From positions 1 to 64,000 of the forward strand of contig CAKZMU010000078.1 of assembly GCA_937129145.1 (NCBI GenBank): a stretch of 64,000 bases of DNA. Direction: 5' to 3'. The notes under the pieces were generated by a model. The model was not told the DNA's origin. It saw nothing but the letters and a program-made list of their open reading frames with translations, and searched no databases. Position 1 is the stretch's first letter; every line of letters starts with the position of its first letter. The position numbers and the translations under genes are program-made. The DNA comes from an uncultured Lacinutrix sp. (GTDB lineage: Bacteria; Bacteroidota; Bacteroidia; Flavobacteriales; Flavobacteriaceae). This document shows, piece after piece, positions 19,686 to 27,455 of the stretch.

Positions 19686-20354
19686 ATGTCTTTAAAAAAG
19701 GCTTCGATAATAATAATTCTCATTCTACTTGTAGACCAAATTTCTAAGGTGTACATCAAAACACATTTTGAACTTGGTGAGGAAATTAAAGTGTTTGGTT
19801 GGTTTCGTATTTTATTTATCGAAAATGATGGTATGGCTTGGGGTGCAAAATTAAGTGACTTTACTTCTATGATAACCGATAGAACAGCCAAAGTAATACT
19901 TACCAGTTTTAGGTTAGTAGCCATTGTAGGTATAGGTTATTGGCTCATAAATTCAATTAAAAACAAAGGCTCTAGAGTGTTAGTGGTTGCTATTTCACTT
20001 ATATTTGCAGGTGCTTTAGGAAACATTATTGATTCGGTATTTTATGGTATAATTTTCAATGATAGTTACGGACAAATAGCCAACGCTTTTCCAGAAGGAG
20101 GAGGTTACGATAGTTTATTGCATGGTAAAGTAGTAGATATGCTTCATTTTCCGTTATGGAAAGGTGATTTACCCGAATGGATTCCTTTTTATGGAGGTGA
20201 ACATTTTATCTTTTTTAATCCTGTTTTTAATATCGCCGATGTTGCCATTAGTACAGGTGTTGGTATGTTGATTGTTTTTAATAGAAAAGCATTTCCGAAA
20301 GAGCAAAAAGTTACTAAAATCAGCAACGCAATTGAGACACCAGATATAAGTTAA
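19686..20354 (+). CDS. lspA: Lipoprotein signal peptidase (signal peptidase II)
   Basis: Inner-membrane aspartyl protease that removes lipoprotein signal peptides after lipidation. The family signatures are present: VDQISK at residues 16-21, ENDGMAWG (counterpart of the NxGAAF block), ALGNIIDSVFYG with the first catalytic Asp, and VFNIADVAIS with the second. At 222 residues it is longer than the E. coli enzyme (about 164), because of an insertion between the catalytic blocks (PEGGGYDSLLHGKVVDMLHFPLW) typical of Bacteroidota. The usual Arg after the first catalytic Asp is Ser here. Its many clients include the lipoproteins encoded around it. Confidence 0.95.
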   Translation: MSLKKASIIIILILLVDQISKVYIKTHFELGEEIKVFGWFRILFIENDGMAWGAKLSDFTSMITDRTAKVILTSFRLVAIVGIGYWLINSIKNKGSRVLVVAISLIFAGALGNIIDSVFYGIIFNDSYGQIANAFPEGGGYDSLLHGKVVDMLHFPLWKGDLPEWIPFYGGEHFIFFNPVFNIADVAISTGVGMLIVFNRKAFPKEQKVTKISNAIETPDIS

Positions 20355-20437
20355 TAGAATTTTAGTACAAATACCTATTGTGAGAAATTTTATTAACGTT
20401 TAAATTAGGCCCTTTAATTACAAACCCAAAAACCATC

Positions 20438-22333
20438 ATGCGTTACTTTAAAGAGTTCATTTTTGCAATTGTATTTATTGCCTTTTGTACCTCAAATAGT
20501 TATAGCCAAAACACATTTGATATTAAGTTTCCAACTACTGAAACTGAAAGGAATCAACAATGCAAAAGTTGTTTTCAAGTTTTTGCAAGTAAACCTAAAG
20601 AAGTTAGTTTTTCTATTAAAAGAGATAAAAACTATCTTTTTTTTGAAGTAAATGACAAGCAATGGTTTAATTCATTAATTAAAAATAGTGGAGATGGAAT
20701 AGCTGTAGATATAGTTGATAAAGAAAGATATAATTGTGATATCGTAAGTATTGAAAAATCTCAAATAAAGGGAATTCTTTTAAAGCCTGTGTATGCGCAA
20801 AAGCTAAAAGCAGGATTGCGTGCTAGAGACAAAAATGTTTTTAGAGTGCGAGTTGGAAAAATTCCAGACAACTTATTAAACAAAGAATTAGAGTTTAATA
20901 TTCTTTTCTTAAGTAATAAAACCCTTTGCAATTATTATGTCATTTATGACTTAGAATCTTACCCTTGGGATTTATTGGATATGGGAATGTACCTTGACTC
21001 CTTAACATATAAAAACAAAAAAATTAAGCCGAATAGCGAAGATGCTTTTGCAATAAAAACTAAAGCATTAAAGTTTATTATTCCATTTAAAAAAAATAAA
21101 TCGGAGTATAAACCAGAAGACATTAAACCTCTTTATGACTCTTTAAGATTAACTGATTATAACATTAAAAAAATTAATATTAGAGCCTACTCTTCGGTTG
21201 AAGGAAATCTAGAACGCAATATTGAATTACAAGAACAACGAGCAAATAGTATTGCAAATGCACTTCAAACATTTCAAAAACCAACAATAACTACTAATAT
21301 ATCTTCATCTGAAAATTGGGTTGAGTTTTTTAATGATATTTCAGGGACCGAACATGAAAATCTTAAATCATTTAGTAAAGCGCAAATAAAAGGAAAACTC
21401 GTTGGTACATTTTCAAACGACATGGAAAAGTACCTTAAAAACCACAGAAAAGCAGTTATTACATTGGACTTGGAGAAAAAGGACAAGTATAAAAACAAAT
21501 CTGAAAATGAATTGGTAACATTATTCAATTCAAATGTTGCCCAAGGAAATGAAGAAGAAGCAAGAATTATTCAAAACTCCATTTTCGAGAAAATGAAAGA
21601 GAAAAAAATATCTCCAGATTTTTTAAAGAAAATGCAAATACCTAACCAAGTTAAGTTCATTAGAATTTTTAATAAAAATGCAGCGTTTAGATATCTTGAA
21701 GATATAAGACAATCTATGATAGTATATAATGAATTAGAACGATTAGAAAAATTAGCGCCCAAAAACAAAGAGGTTAAATACAATAAAGTTGCTATTAAAC
21801 TTATTTTATGGAGACATAAAGCATTGACCGTTAATGAAAACAAACTGAAATCGGAAATTTACGCCTTAAAAAACTATAAAATATCTCCAGTTTTAATTAC
21901 AAGAATGATGGTTAATTTTCACATCATTAAAGCCGAGAATTACATGAGGCAAAGAGATTATACCAATAAAGATAAATCAGTAGATTATATAAATAAAAAC
22001 TACAAGAAATTTCCTTTATCAGATTACGATTATTTGAGTTTATCACAATTTTTTAGTTATTATGCCAACACAAAATTATCTGAAAAACTGCTAGAAAATA
22101 AAGTAAAAACCATTGATGTTGACGAAGATTTACTCTTCTATTATCTAAACTTAACTTTAATAAACAAGGAGTTAACTCAAACAGAAGATTATAGAACTAT
22201 TTTATTAAACGCTGTAAATATGAATAAAGATAGATTTTGTCGATTATTCAATTCTGTTGAAAAAGGAGGTGTCACTTTTCAGTTACTTGAAGATGAATAT
22301 TTAAGAACCAGTTATTGTGAGCTTTGTGATTAA
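20438..22333 (+). CDS. Secreted OmpA-like-domain protein with terminal CxxC motifs
   Basis: 631 residues with a signal peptide ending SNSYSQ. Residues about 40-190 form a beta-rich region starting with a CKSC motif. A middle segment (about 240-330) resembles an OmpA-like peptidoglycan-binding domain: ikkINIRAYSSVEGN, then LQEQRANSIANALQ, the usual RA-x-V alpha helix. After that the protein is Lys/Asn-rich and mostly helical, and it ends in YCELCD, giving a second CxxC at the extreme C-terminus. I do not recognise the full architecture. Its stop codon overlaps that of the convergent cyclo-ligase gene by 4 bases. A periplasmic, cell-wall-associated role is inferred only from the OmpA-like part. 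Confidence 0.65.
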   Translation: MRYFKEFIFAIVFIAFCTSNSYSQNTFDIKFPTTETERNQQCKSCFQVFASKPKEVSFSIKRDKNYLFFEVNDKQWFNSLIKNSGDGIAVDIVDKERYNCDIVSIEKSQIKGILLKPVYAQKLKAGLRARDKNVFRVRVGKIPDNLLNKELEFNILFLSNKTLCNYYVIYDLESYPWDLLDMGMYLDSLTYKNKKIKPNSEDAFAIKTKALKFIIPFKKNKSEYKPEDIKPLYDSLRLTDYNIKKINIRAYSSVEGNLERNIELQEQRANSIANALQTFQKPTITTNISSSENWVEFFNDISGTEHENLKSFSKAQIKGKLVGTFSNDMEKYLKNHRKAVITLDLEKKDKYKNKSENELVTLFNSNVAQGNEEEARIIQNSIFEKMKEKKISPDFLKKMQIPNQVKFIRIFNKNAAFRYLEDIRQSMIVYNELERLEKLAPKNKEVKYNKVAIKLILWRHKALTVNENKLKSEIYALKNYKISPVLITRMMVNFHIIKAENYMRQRDYTNKDKSVDYINKNYKKFPLSDYDYLSLSQFFSYYANTKLSEKLLENKVKTIDVDEDLLFYYLNLTLINKELTQTEDYRTILLNAVNMNKDRFCRLFNSVEKGGVTFQLLEDEYLRTSYCELCD

Positions 22334-22893
22334 AACGTATAAACCTTTTCAGGAGTAACACAATAATTTAAAGGAATATCGCCTTTGTAAACATCTTTTA
22401 TTCTATCTTCAGGTTCAAAAAGAGACAACCCAATTTTAATAGTGTTTGGATTGCAATCGCCTAAAAAATTATCGTAGTAACCTGCGCCATAACCAACACG
22501 ATGGCCTTGTTCATCGAAGCACAAAAGCGGTACAAAAACTACCTCTATTTTTGAGTTTTCAATTTTTATACCATCAATAGGCTCAGGGATGTTCCAATGG
22601 TTTGGTTTAATAATGGTACTATCTGTAAGCAAGTAATTTTCAAGAGTAATAGTATCAAAATTACTTTTAGAAATTACGGTGTGTTTGTCTTTTCCTGCAA
22701 GAATATTTAAAATGTAATCGGTGTTTATTTCTTTATGTTCAGCAATGGTTAAAAAGACGTGATAGAAGGATTTGCCCCAAATATTAAGCGTTAATAATTG
22801 ATTGGCAATGGCTAAACTTTTTTCATCAATAGCTTCAATTGACAAGGTATTTCTAAGAGCTTTATATTTTTGTCGGAGTTCCTTCTTGGTCAT
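22330..22893 (-). CDS. 5-formyltetrahydrofolate cyclo-ligase
   Basis: ATP-dependent conversion of 5-formyl-THF to 5,10-methenyl-THF, returning folate to the one-carbon pool. The 187 residues match the family. An N-terminal basic KKELRQKYKALRNTLS leads to the nucleotide-binding C-terminal signature VPLLCFDEQGHRVGYGAGYYDNFLG. Its ATG overlaps the stop of the upstream aspartoacylase-like gene (ATGA), so the two are translationally coupled. The last gene of the rimK operon. Confidence 0.95.
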   Translation of the reverse strand: MTKKELRQKYKALRNTLSIEAIDEKSLAIANQLLTLNIWGKSFYHVFLTIAEHKEINTDYILNILAGKDKHTVISKSNFDTITLENYLLTDSTIIKPNHWNIPEPIDGIKIENSKIEVVFVPLLCFDEQGHRVGYGAGYYDNFLGDCNPNTIKIGLSLFEPEDRIKDVYKGDIPLNYCVTPEKVYTF

Positions 22894-23858
22894 TCAGTAA
22901 GTTTTGTAGAAATATGAAAAATAGCATCACCTTGATAAATAATTGGCGATTCGTTAATGTTAAAAATATAACCATCGTTAGGCGCTTTTACAAAATGGTT
23001 AAAACTTCCGTAAGGGTCAGTAATATGACCAATAACATCGCCTTTGCTAACCTTAGCATTTATGGCAATAGAAGCTTTAAACATACCAGAATACTTAGCT
23101 CTTAGCCATTTACTTTCTGAGATATAAACACAAGATTTTTTAGGTTTAGAAACTTTAAATTTTGTGTTTAACATTTCTAAATGATTCAAAACACGCTTTG
23201 CGCCATTTACACCTGTATTTGTAATTCTAGAATCAATGTTAAATGACTTTCCACCTTCAAAAAGCAACATAGGAATACCCATTTTATAACTTGTGTTTCT
23301 AAACGATTTATTAAGATTTTTTGAATAGTAAACGAAAGGCGCACCAAACACTTCGGCTAATTCATTAAGTACAATTTCTCCTTTTTTAATTCTTATTTGG
23401 GCAGAATTAAATCTATCAGCTCCTCCAGTGTGAAAATCCATAATTAAATCGGCATGAGGTACAATTTCGGTAATGAGTTTATGAGCAACTCTACTTGCTA
23501 AAGAACCTCCTTTTCCGCCAGGAAATACACGGTTTAAATCACGTCCATCAGGAAACTCTCTATCCATGTGAATAAAACCAAACACATTAATAACAGGAAT
23601 ACAAATAATGGTGCCACGTTTTGGTTTATTAATGCCTTTGGCAATAATCTGTCTTACAATTTCAACACCATTTATTTCGTCGCCATGGATGCCGGCAGTA
23701 ATTAAAACCGTAGGGCCAGGTTTTTTTGAACGTTCAATAATTACAGGAACGTCTATTTTATTTTGTGTGTGTAATTTTGCGACATTAAAGTAAACCGTTG
23801 CACTTTCACCAAGTGCCACTTTTTGACCTAAAATATCTAAAACTTCTTTTTCGCTCAT
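22890..23858 (-). CDS. Succinylglutamate desuccinylase/aspartoacylase family zinc hydrolase
   Basis: 322-residue cytosolic metallohydrolase of the AstE/AspA branch of the M14-like fold. Zinc ligands are visible as H-x-x-E in TAGIHGDEINGVEIV (residues about 56-62), with the third His in DFHTGG (about 142). Family members cleave acyl or amide bonds on amino-acid-like substrates; the C-terminal beta domain (ISESKWLRAKYSGMFKASI) resembles the AstE-like subgroup. It lies between rimK and the folate cyclo-ligase, so removal of ligated glutamate (reversal of RimK) or an N-acyl amino acid substrate are both possible. The substrate cannot be determined from sequence. Confidence 0.88.
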   Translation of the reverse strand: MSEKEVLDILGQKVALGESATVYFNVAKLHTQNKIDVPVIIERSKKPGPTVLITAGIHGDEINGVEIVRQIIAKGINKPKRGTIICIPVINVFGFIHMDREFPDGRDLNRVFPGGKGGSLASRVAHKLITEIVPHADLIMDFHTGGADRFNSAQIRIKKGEIVLNELAEVFGAPFVYYSKNLNKSFRNTSYKMGIPMLLFEGGKSFNIDSRITNTGVNGAKRVLNHLEMLNTKFKVSKPKKSCVYISESKWLRAKYSGMFKASIAINAKVSKGDVIGHITDPYGSFNHFVKAPNDGYIFNINESPIIYQGDAIFHISTKLTE

Positions 23859-23864
23859 ACTTAT

Positions 23865-23882
23865 TTCCTGCTTTCGCAGGAA
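23865..23882. repeat. Short palindromic hairpin, probable dispersed intergenic repeat
   Basis: TTCCTGC / TTTC / GCAGGAA: a 7-bp perfect stem with a 4-base loop in the 33-base gap between rimK and the aspartoacylase-like gene. The form resembles short GC-richer palindromes scattered through flavobacterial genomes. It lacks a following T-run, so it is probably not a terminator. Confidence 0.5.
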
Positions 23883-23891
23883 TCTCTTTAT

Positions 23892-24767
23892 TTATTTCCT
23901 ATTTCTTTCAATAAAAGTGATGATAGCTCTCGCAATGTTTCTGTGTGTTGCTCTTTCAATGCCTTCCAATCCAGGTGTTGAATTCACTTCCAAGAGTAAA
24001 GGACCTCGAGAAGATTGCAACATATCGACACCACAAACAGGGAGTTTTAAAGCGCGTGACGCATTCATGGCTACTTTAAGTTCGGCTTCATTAAGTTTTA
24101 CAATTTCGGCATGACCACCTCGATGCAAATTGGAGCGAAATTCACCTTCTTTACCTTGGCGTTTCATGGCGCCAACTACTTGACCATCTACTACCAAAGC
24201 ACGAATATCAGCACCATTGGCTTCGGCAATATATTCTTGAACTAACGCTCTTGCTTGCAAGCCATTAAAGGCTTCTAAAACAGATTCAGCAGCATTTTTT
24301 GTTTCTGCCAACACCACTCCAAGGCCTTGTGTGCCTTCTAATAATTTGATGATTACTGGAGTTCCGCCTACGTGTGCAATCACTTCTTCAACATCTCTAG
24401 AATAATTGGTAAATACGGTTTTGGGCATACCAATTCCGGCTTTACTTAAACGCTGAAAACTCCTAAGTTTATCCCTAGACCTAATAATGGCATCAGATGT
24501 GGCAATGGTAAACACATTCATCATTTCAAATTGCCTCACCACAGCACATCCAAAAAAGGTTACCGACGCTCCAATACGTGGGATAATGGCATCAACATAG
24601 TCCAAATAACGGTCTTGATAATAGATGGTTGGTTTTTCCTTTTCAATAATGATATCACATTTTAAAGGGTCTACAATTTCTATGTCATGACCACGATTTT
24701 CACCTTCTTCTATCAACCGTTTGGTAGAGTATAAATTTTCATTTCTCGATAAAATAACAATGTTCAT
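23892..24767 (-). CDS. rimK: RimK-type alpha-L-glutamate ligase
   Basis: ATP-grasp ligase; the classic member adds glutamates to the C-terminus of ribosomal protein S6. At 291 residues it matches RimK (about 300). Visible features are [57 protein letters not shown], the ATP-binding [34 protein letters not shown] and the metal site [18 protein letters not shown]. It is the first gene of a three-gene minus-strand operon and is divergent from uvrC (88-base gap). Confidence 0.95.
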   Translation of the reverse strand: MNIVILSRNENLYSTKRLIEEGENRGHDIEIVDPLKCDIIIEKEKPTIYYQDRYLDYVDAIIPRIGASVTFFGCAVVRQFEMMNVFTIATSDAIIRSRDKLRSFQRLSKAGIGMPKTVFTNYSRDVEEVIAHVGGTPVIIKLLEGTQGLGVVLAETKNAAESVLEAFNGLQARALVQEYIAEANGADIRALVVDGQVVGAMKRQGKEGEFRSNLHRGGHAEIVKLNEAELKVAMNASRALKLPVCGVDMLQSSRGPLLLEVNSTPGLEGIERATHRNIARAIITFIERNRK

Positions 24768-24843
24768 GCGCTTAATTGTAGCTATTATTGACGCAAGATA
24801 CTAAAAAAGCAAGATGAATTTTTACAATATCCACGAATTAATA

Positions 24844-24851
24844 TACCTTTG
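24844..24851 (+). promoter_or_regulatory. -7 promoter box for uvrC, predicted leaderless start
   Basis: TACCTTTG, a perfect consensus, lies exactly 4 bases before the uvrC ATG. This spacing is the same as at panD and thiL and predicts a transcript beginning at or next to the start codon. Confidence 0.6.
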
Positions 24852-24855
24852 AGTA

Positions 24856-26646
24856 ATGGCTCAATCTTCTTTGGAAATACAACTAAAAACCTTACCAAAT
24901 TTACCAGGTGTTTATCAATATTTTGATAAAAACGATACCATTATATATGTTGGGAAAGCCAAAAATTTAAAGAAAAGAGTCAGCTCTTATTTTACAAAAA
25001 CGCATGACAACGGAAAGACACGAATCCTCGTAAAAAAAATAGCGAACATTAAGCATATTGTGGTCGATACTGAAACTGATGCGTTGTTACTTGAAAATAA
25101 TCTAATAAAAAAATACAAACCACGATACAATGTATTGTTGAAAGATGACAAATCGTACCCATGGATTTGTATTAAAAAAGAGCGTTTCCCAAGAGTGTTT
25201 CAAACAAGACGATTAATTAAAGATGGCAGCGAGTATTTTGGACCTTACACAAACGTGAAAACGGTTTACACATTGCTGGATTTAATTAGAGGCTTGTATC
25301 AATTACGCACGTGCAATTACGATTTATCCCAAGAAAAAATTGAGGCAGGAAAATACAAAGTATGTTTGGAGTATCATTTAGGCAACTGTAAAGGTGCTTG
25401 TGAAGGCAAAGAAACGGTTGCTGAGTATGAAGAAAACATTAAAGCCATTCGCCAGATTTTAAAAGGGAATTTTAAAGATTCTTTGCAGCGTTTTAAACAA
25501 CAAATGCAAGAGCTTGCTGAAAACATGCACTTTGAGGAAGCCCAAAAAGTAAAAGAAAAAATAGAGATATTGGAGAATTACCAAGCAAAATCTACTATTG
25601 TTAATCCTAAAATTAACAATGTGGATGTTTTCTCTATTGTGAGCGATGAAAGTTATGCCTACATCAACTTTTTACAAATCTCTTTGGGCTCTATTGTGCG
25701 TTCCCATACGCTTGAAATTAAAAAGAAACTGGACGAAACAGATAAACAATTATTGGAAATTGCCATTGTTGAAATCAGGCAGCGTTTCAACTCTTTAAGT
25801 AAGGAGGTTTACGTGCCTTTTAAGATTGATATGGGCGACGATGTGAAGGTCACTATTCCTAAGTTAGGCGACAAAAAACACATTCTGGACTTATCAATTA
25901 GAAATGCTAAATATTACAGACTGGAGCAATTAAAACAGGTTAAAATTGTTGACCCAGACCGACACGCCAATCGTATTATGGCACAAATGAAAGCTGATTT
26001 AAGACTGAAAGAAGAACCACGGCATATTGAGTGTTTTGATAACAGTAACATACAAGGCACACATCCTGTGGCAGCTTGTGTGGTGTTTAAAAACGGAAAA
26101 CCAAGCAAGAAAGACTACAGACATTTTAATATAAAAACGGTTGAAGGCCCTGACGATTTTGCCTCAATGGAAGAAGTGGTTTACAGACGTTATAAACGCT
26201 TGTTGGACGAAAAACAACCATTACCACAACTTATTATTATTGATGGAGGCAAAGGGCAATTATCCTCAGCTTTAAAAAGTTTGGATGCCTTAAATTTGAG
26301 AAAAAAAATTGCCATTATCGGAATTGCAAAACGTTTAGAAGAATTATTCTATCCAAATGACCCAATTCCATTATATTTAGATAAAAAAAGCGAGACCCTT
26401 AAAATTATTCAGCAATTACGTAACGAAGCGCATCGTTTTGGGATTGAGCACCACCGAAATAAACGAAGCAAAAGTGCGTTAAATACAGAATTGGAAACCA
26501 TTCCCGGGATTGGCGAAAAAACCATTGTGGAGTTGTTGAAACATTTTAAATCAGCCAAACGTATTTCGTATGCAAAGCTGGATGAACTTGAGGATGTGGT
26601 TGGTGTGTCTAGGGCTCAGAAAATTTATGATTATTATCATGGATAA
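24856..26646 (+). CDS. uvrC: UvrABC excinuclease subunit C
   Basis: Makes both incisions in nucleotide excision repair. The 596 residues match the family. An N-terminal GIY-YIG nuclease domain (LPGVYQYFDKNDTIIYVGKAKNLKKRV, residues 15-41) is followed by the Cys-containing linker (CNYDLS and CLEYHLGNCKGACEG), a UVR domain for UvrB contact (about 205-240, MHFEEAQKVKEKIEIL), the RNase-H-like second nuclease (IECFDNSNIQGTHPVA and LIIIDGGKGQLSSAL) and a C-terminal helix-hairpin-helix pair (LETIPGIGEKTIVELLKHF). The start is fixed by the -7 box 4 bases upstream. Confidence 0.98.
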   Translation: MAQSSLEIQLKTLPNLPGVYQYFDKNDTIIYVGKAKNLKKRVSSYFTKTHDNGKTRILVKKIANIKHIVVDTETDALLLENNLIKKYKPRYNVLLKDDKSYPWICIKKERFPRVFQTRRLIKDGSEYFGPYTNVKTVYTLLDLIRGLYQLRTCNYDLSQEKIEAGKYKVCLEYHLGNCKGACEGKETVAEYEENIKAIRQILKGNFKDSLQRFKQQMQELAENMHFEEAQKVKEKIEILENYQAKSTIVNPKINNVDVFSIVSDESYAYINFLQISLGSIVRSHTLEIKKKLDETDKQLLEIAIVEIRQRFNSLSKEVYVPFKIDMGDDVKVTIPKLGDKKHILDLSIRNAKYYRLEQLKQVKIVDPDRHANRIMAQMKADLRLKEEPRHIECFDNSNIQGTHPVAACVVFKNGKPSKKDYRHFNIKTVEGPDDFASMEEVVYRRYKRLLDEKQPLPQLIIIDGGKGQLSSALKSLDALNLRKKIAIIGIAKRLEELFYPNDPIPLYLDKKSETLKIIQQLRNEAHRFGIEHHRNKRSKSALNTELETIPGIGEKTIVELLKHFKSAKRISYAKLDELEDVVGVSRAQKIYDYYHG

Positions 26647-26694
26647 ATAAATATATTTAATAGATGTTTTGAGTTTTAAAAGCCTTAAAAAGTC

Positions 26695-27426
26695 ATGCAA
26701 AAGAATATTGAAATAATTAAAAAACTTAAGACTTCTACTTTTAAGGATGAGGATGGAGAAAACTACCAACTTGATTTTCAAGAAGGATTAACTGAGTCGG
26801 AAATTGAAGAGCTATCAAAATCATTTCCAAATGAAACTATTAATCCTGAGTTAATAGAAATACTTAAGGAAACAAAAGGATGGGATGGATATGGAATAGG
26901 GCAAATAGATTTTTCATCAATTGGTCATTTCGGTTTTTATGAATTGTCACCCAACTCAGTAACTATTGGTCATGATGGTTTTGGCAATTTTTGGATATTG
27001 GATATATTGTTAGATGGAGCTCTTGGTAATGTATATTATGCATGTCATGACCCAGCAGTATTTATAAAGTACTCAAATAATTTAAATGAGTTTTTAAATA
27101 GTTTGGTTGAGTTCTATGAATCACCAACTGAAAATTATTTAGACGAAATACACGAAAAAGTTGTTTATGATATTTGGAAAAGTGGAGGGAGAATATATGA
27201 AAAACAAGATTTTTTAATTCAAAATGAGAGCTTTAATGAATTTTTAAGAGATTATGAGGGAGATGAATGGGTTATTGCAGACTTAAGAAACTCAAAAAAC
27301 AAAGATGGATTTGCTTGGGGAAAATTTGGACCAAATAACTTAGAAAAAAGACACCCTAGAGAACTAATATGGATTATTAAGAAAAAGAAAAAAAGCTTTT
27401 TTGGAAGGCTTTTTAACAAAAAATAA
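26695..27426 (+). CDS. SMI1/KNR4 (SUKH) domain protein, orphan
   Basis: 243-residue cytosolic protein. Residues 25-145 resemble the SUKH/SMI1-KNR4 fold: LTESEIEELSKSFPNETINPELIEILKETKGWDGYG, then ITIGHDGFGNFWILDI-like and VYYACHDPAVFIKYSNNLNEFLNSL. This is the standard order of the conserved acidic helix, the GDDGxGN-like turn and the final helix. SUKH proteins often serve as immunity proteins to secreted or contact-dependent toxins, but no toxin gene is adjacent. The C-terminal part ends in a basic KKKKKSFFGRLFNKK tail. It sits between uvrC and a patatin gene in the same direction. An immunity role here is inference. Confidence 0.7.
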   Translation: MQKNIEIIKKLKTSTFKDEDGENYQLDFQEGLTESEIEELSKSFPNETINPELIEILKETKGWDGYGIGQIDFSSIGHFGFYELSPNSVTIGHDGFGNFWILDILLDGALGNVYYACHDPAVFIKYSNNLNEFLNSLVEFYESPTENYLDEIHEKVVYDIWKSGGRIYEKQDFLIQNESFNEFLRDYEGDEWVIADLRNSKNKDGFAWGKFGPNNLEKRHPRELIWIIKKKKKSFFGRLFNKK

Positions 27427-27455
27427 ATTAGCAACCAGTTATCAATATTAACTAC

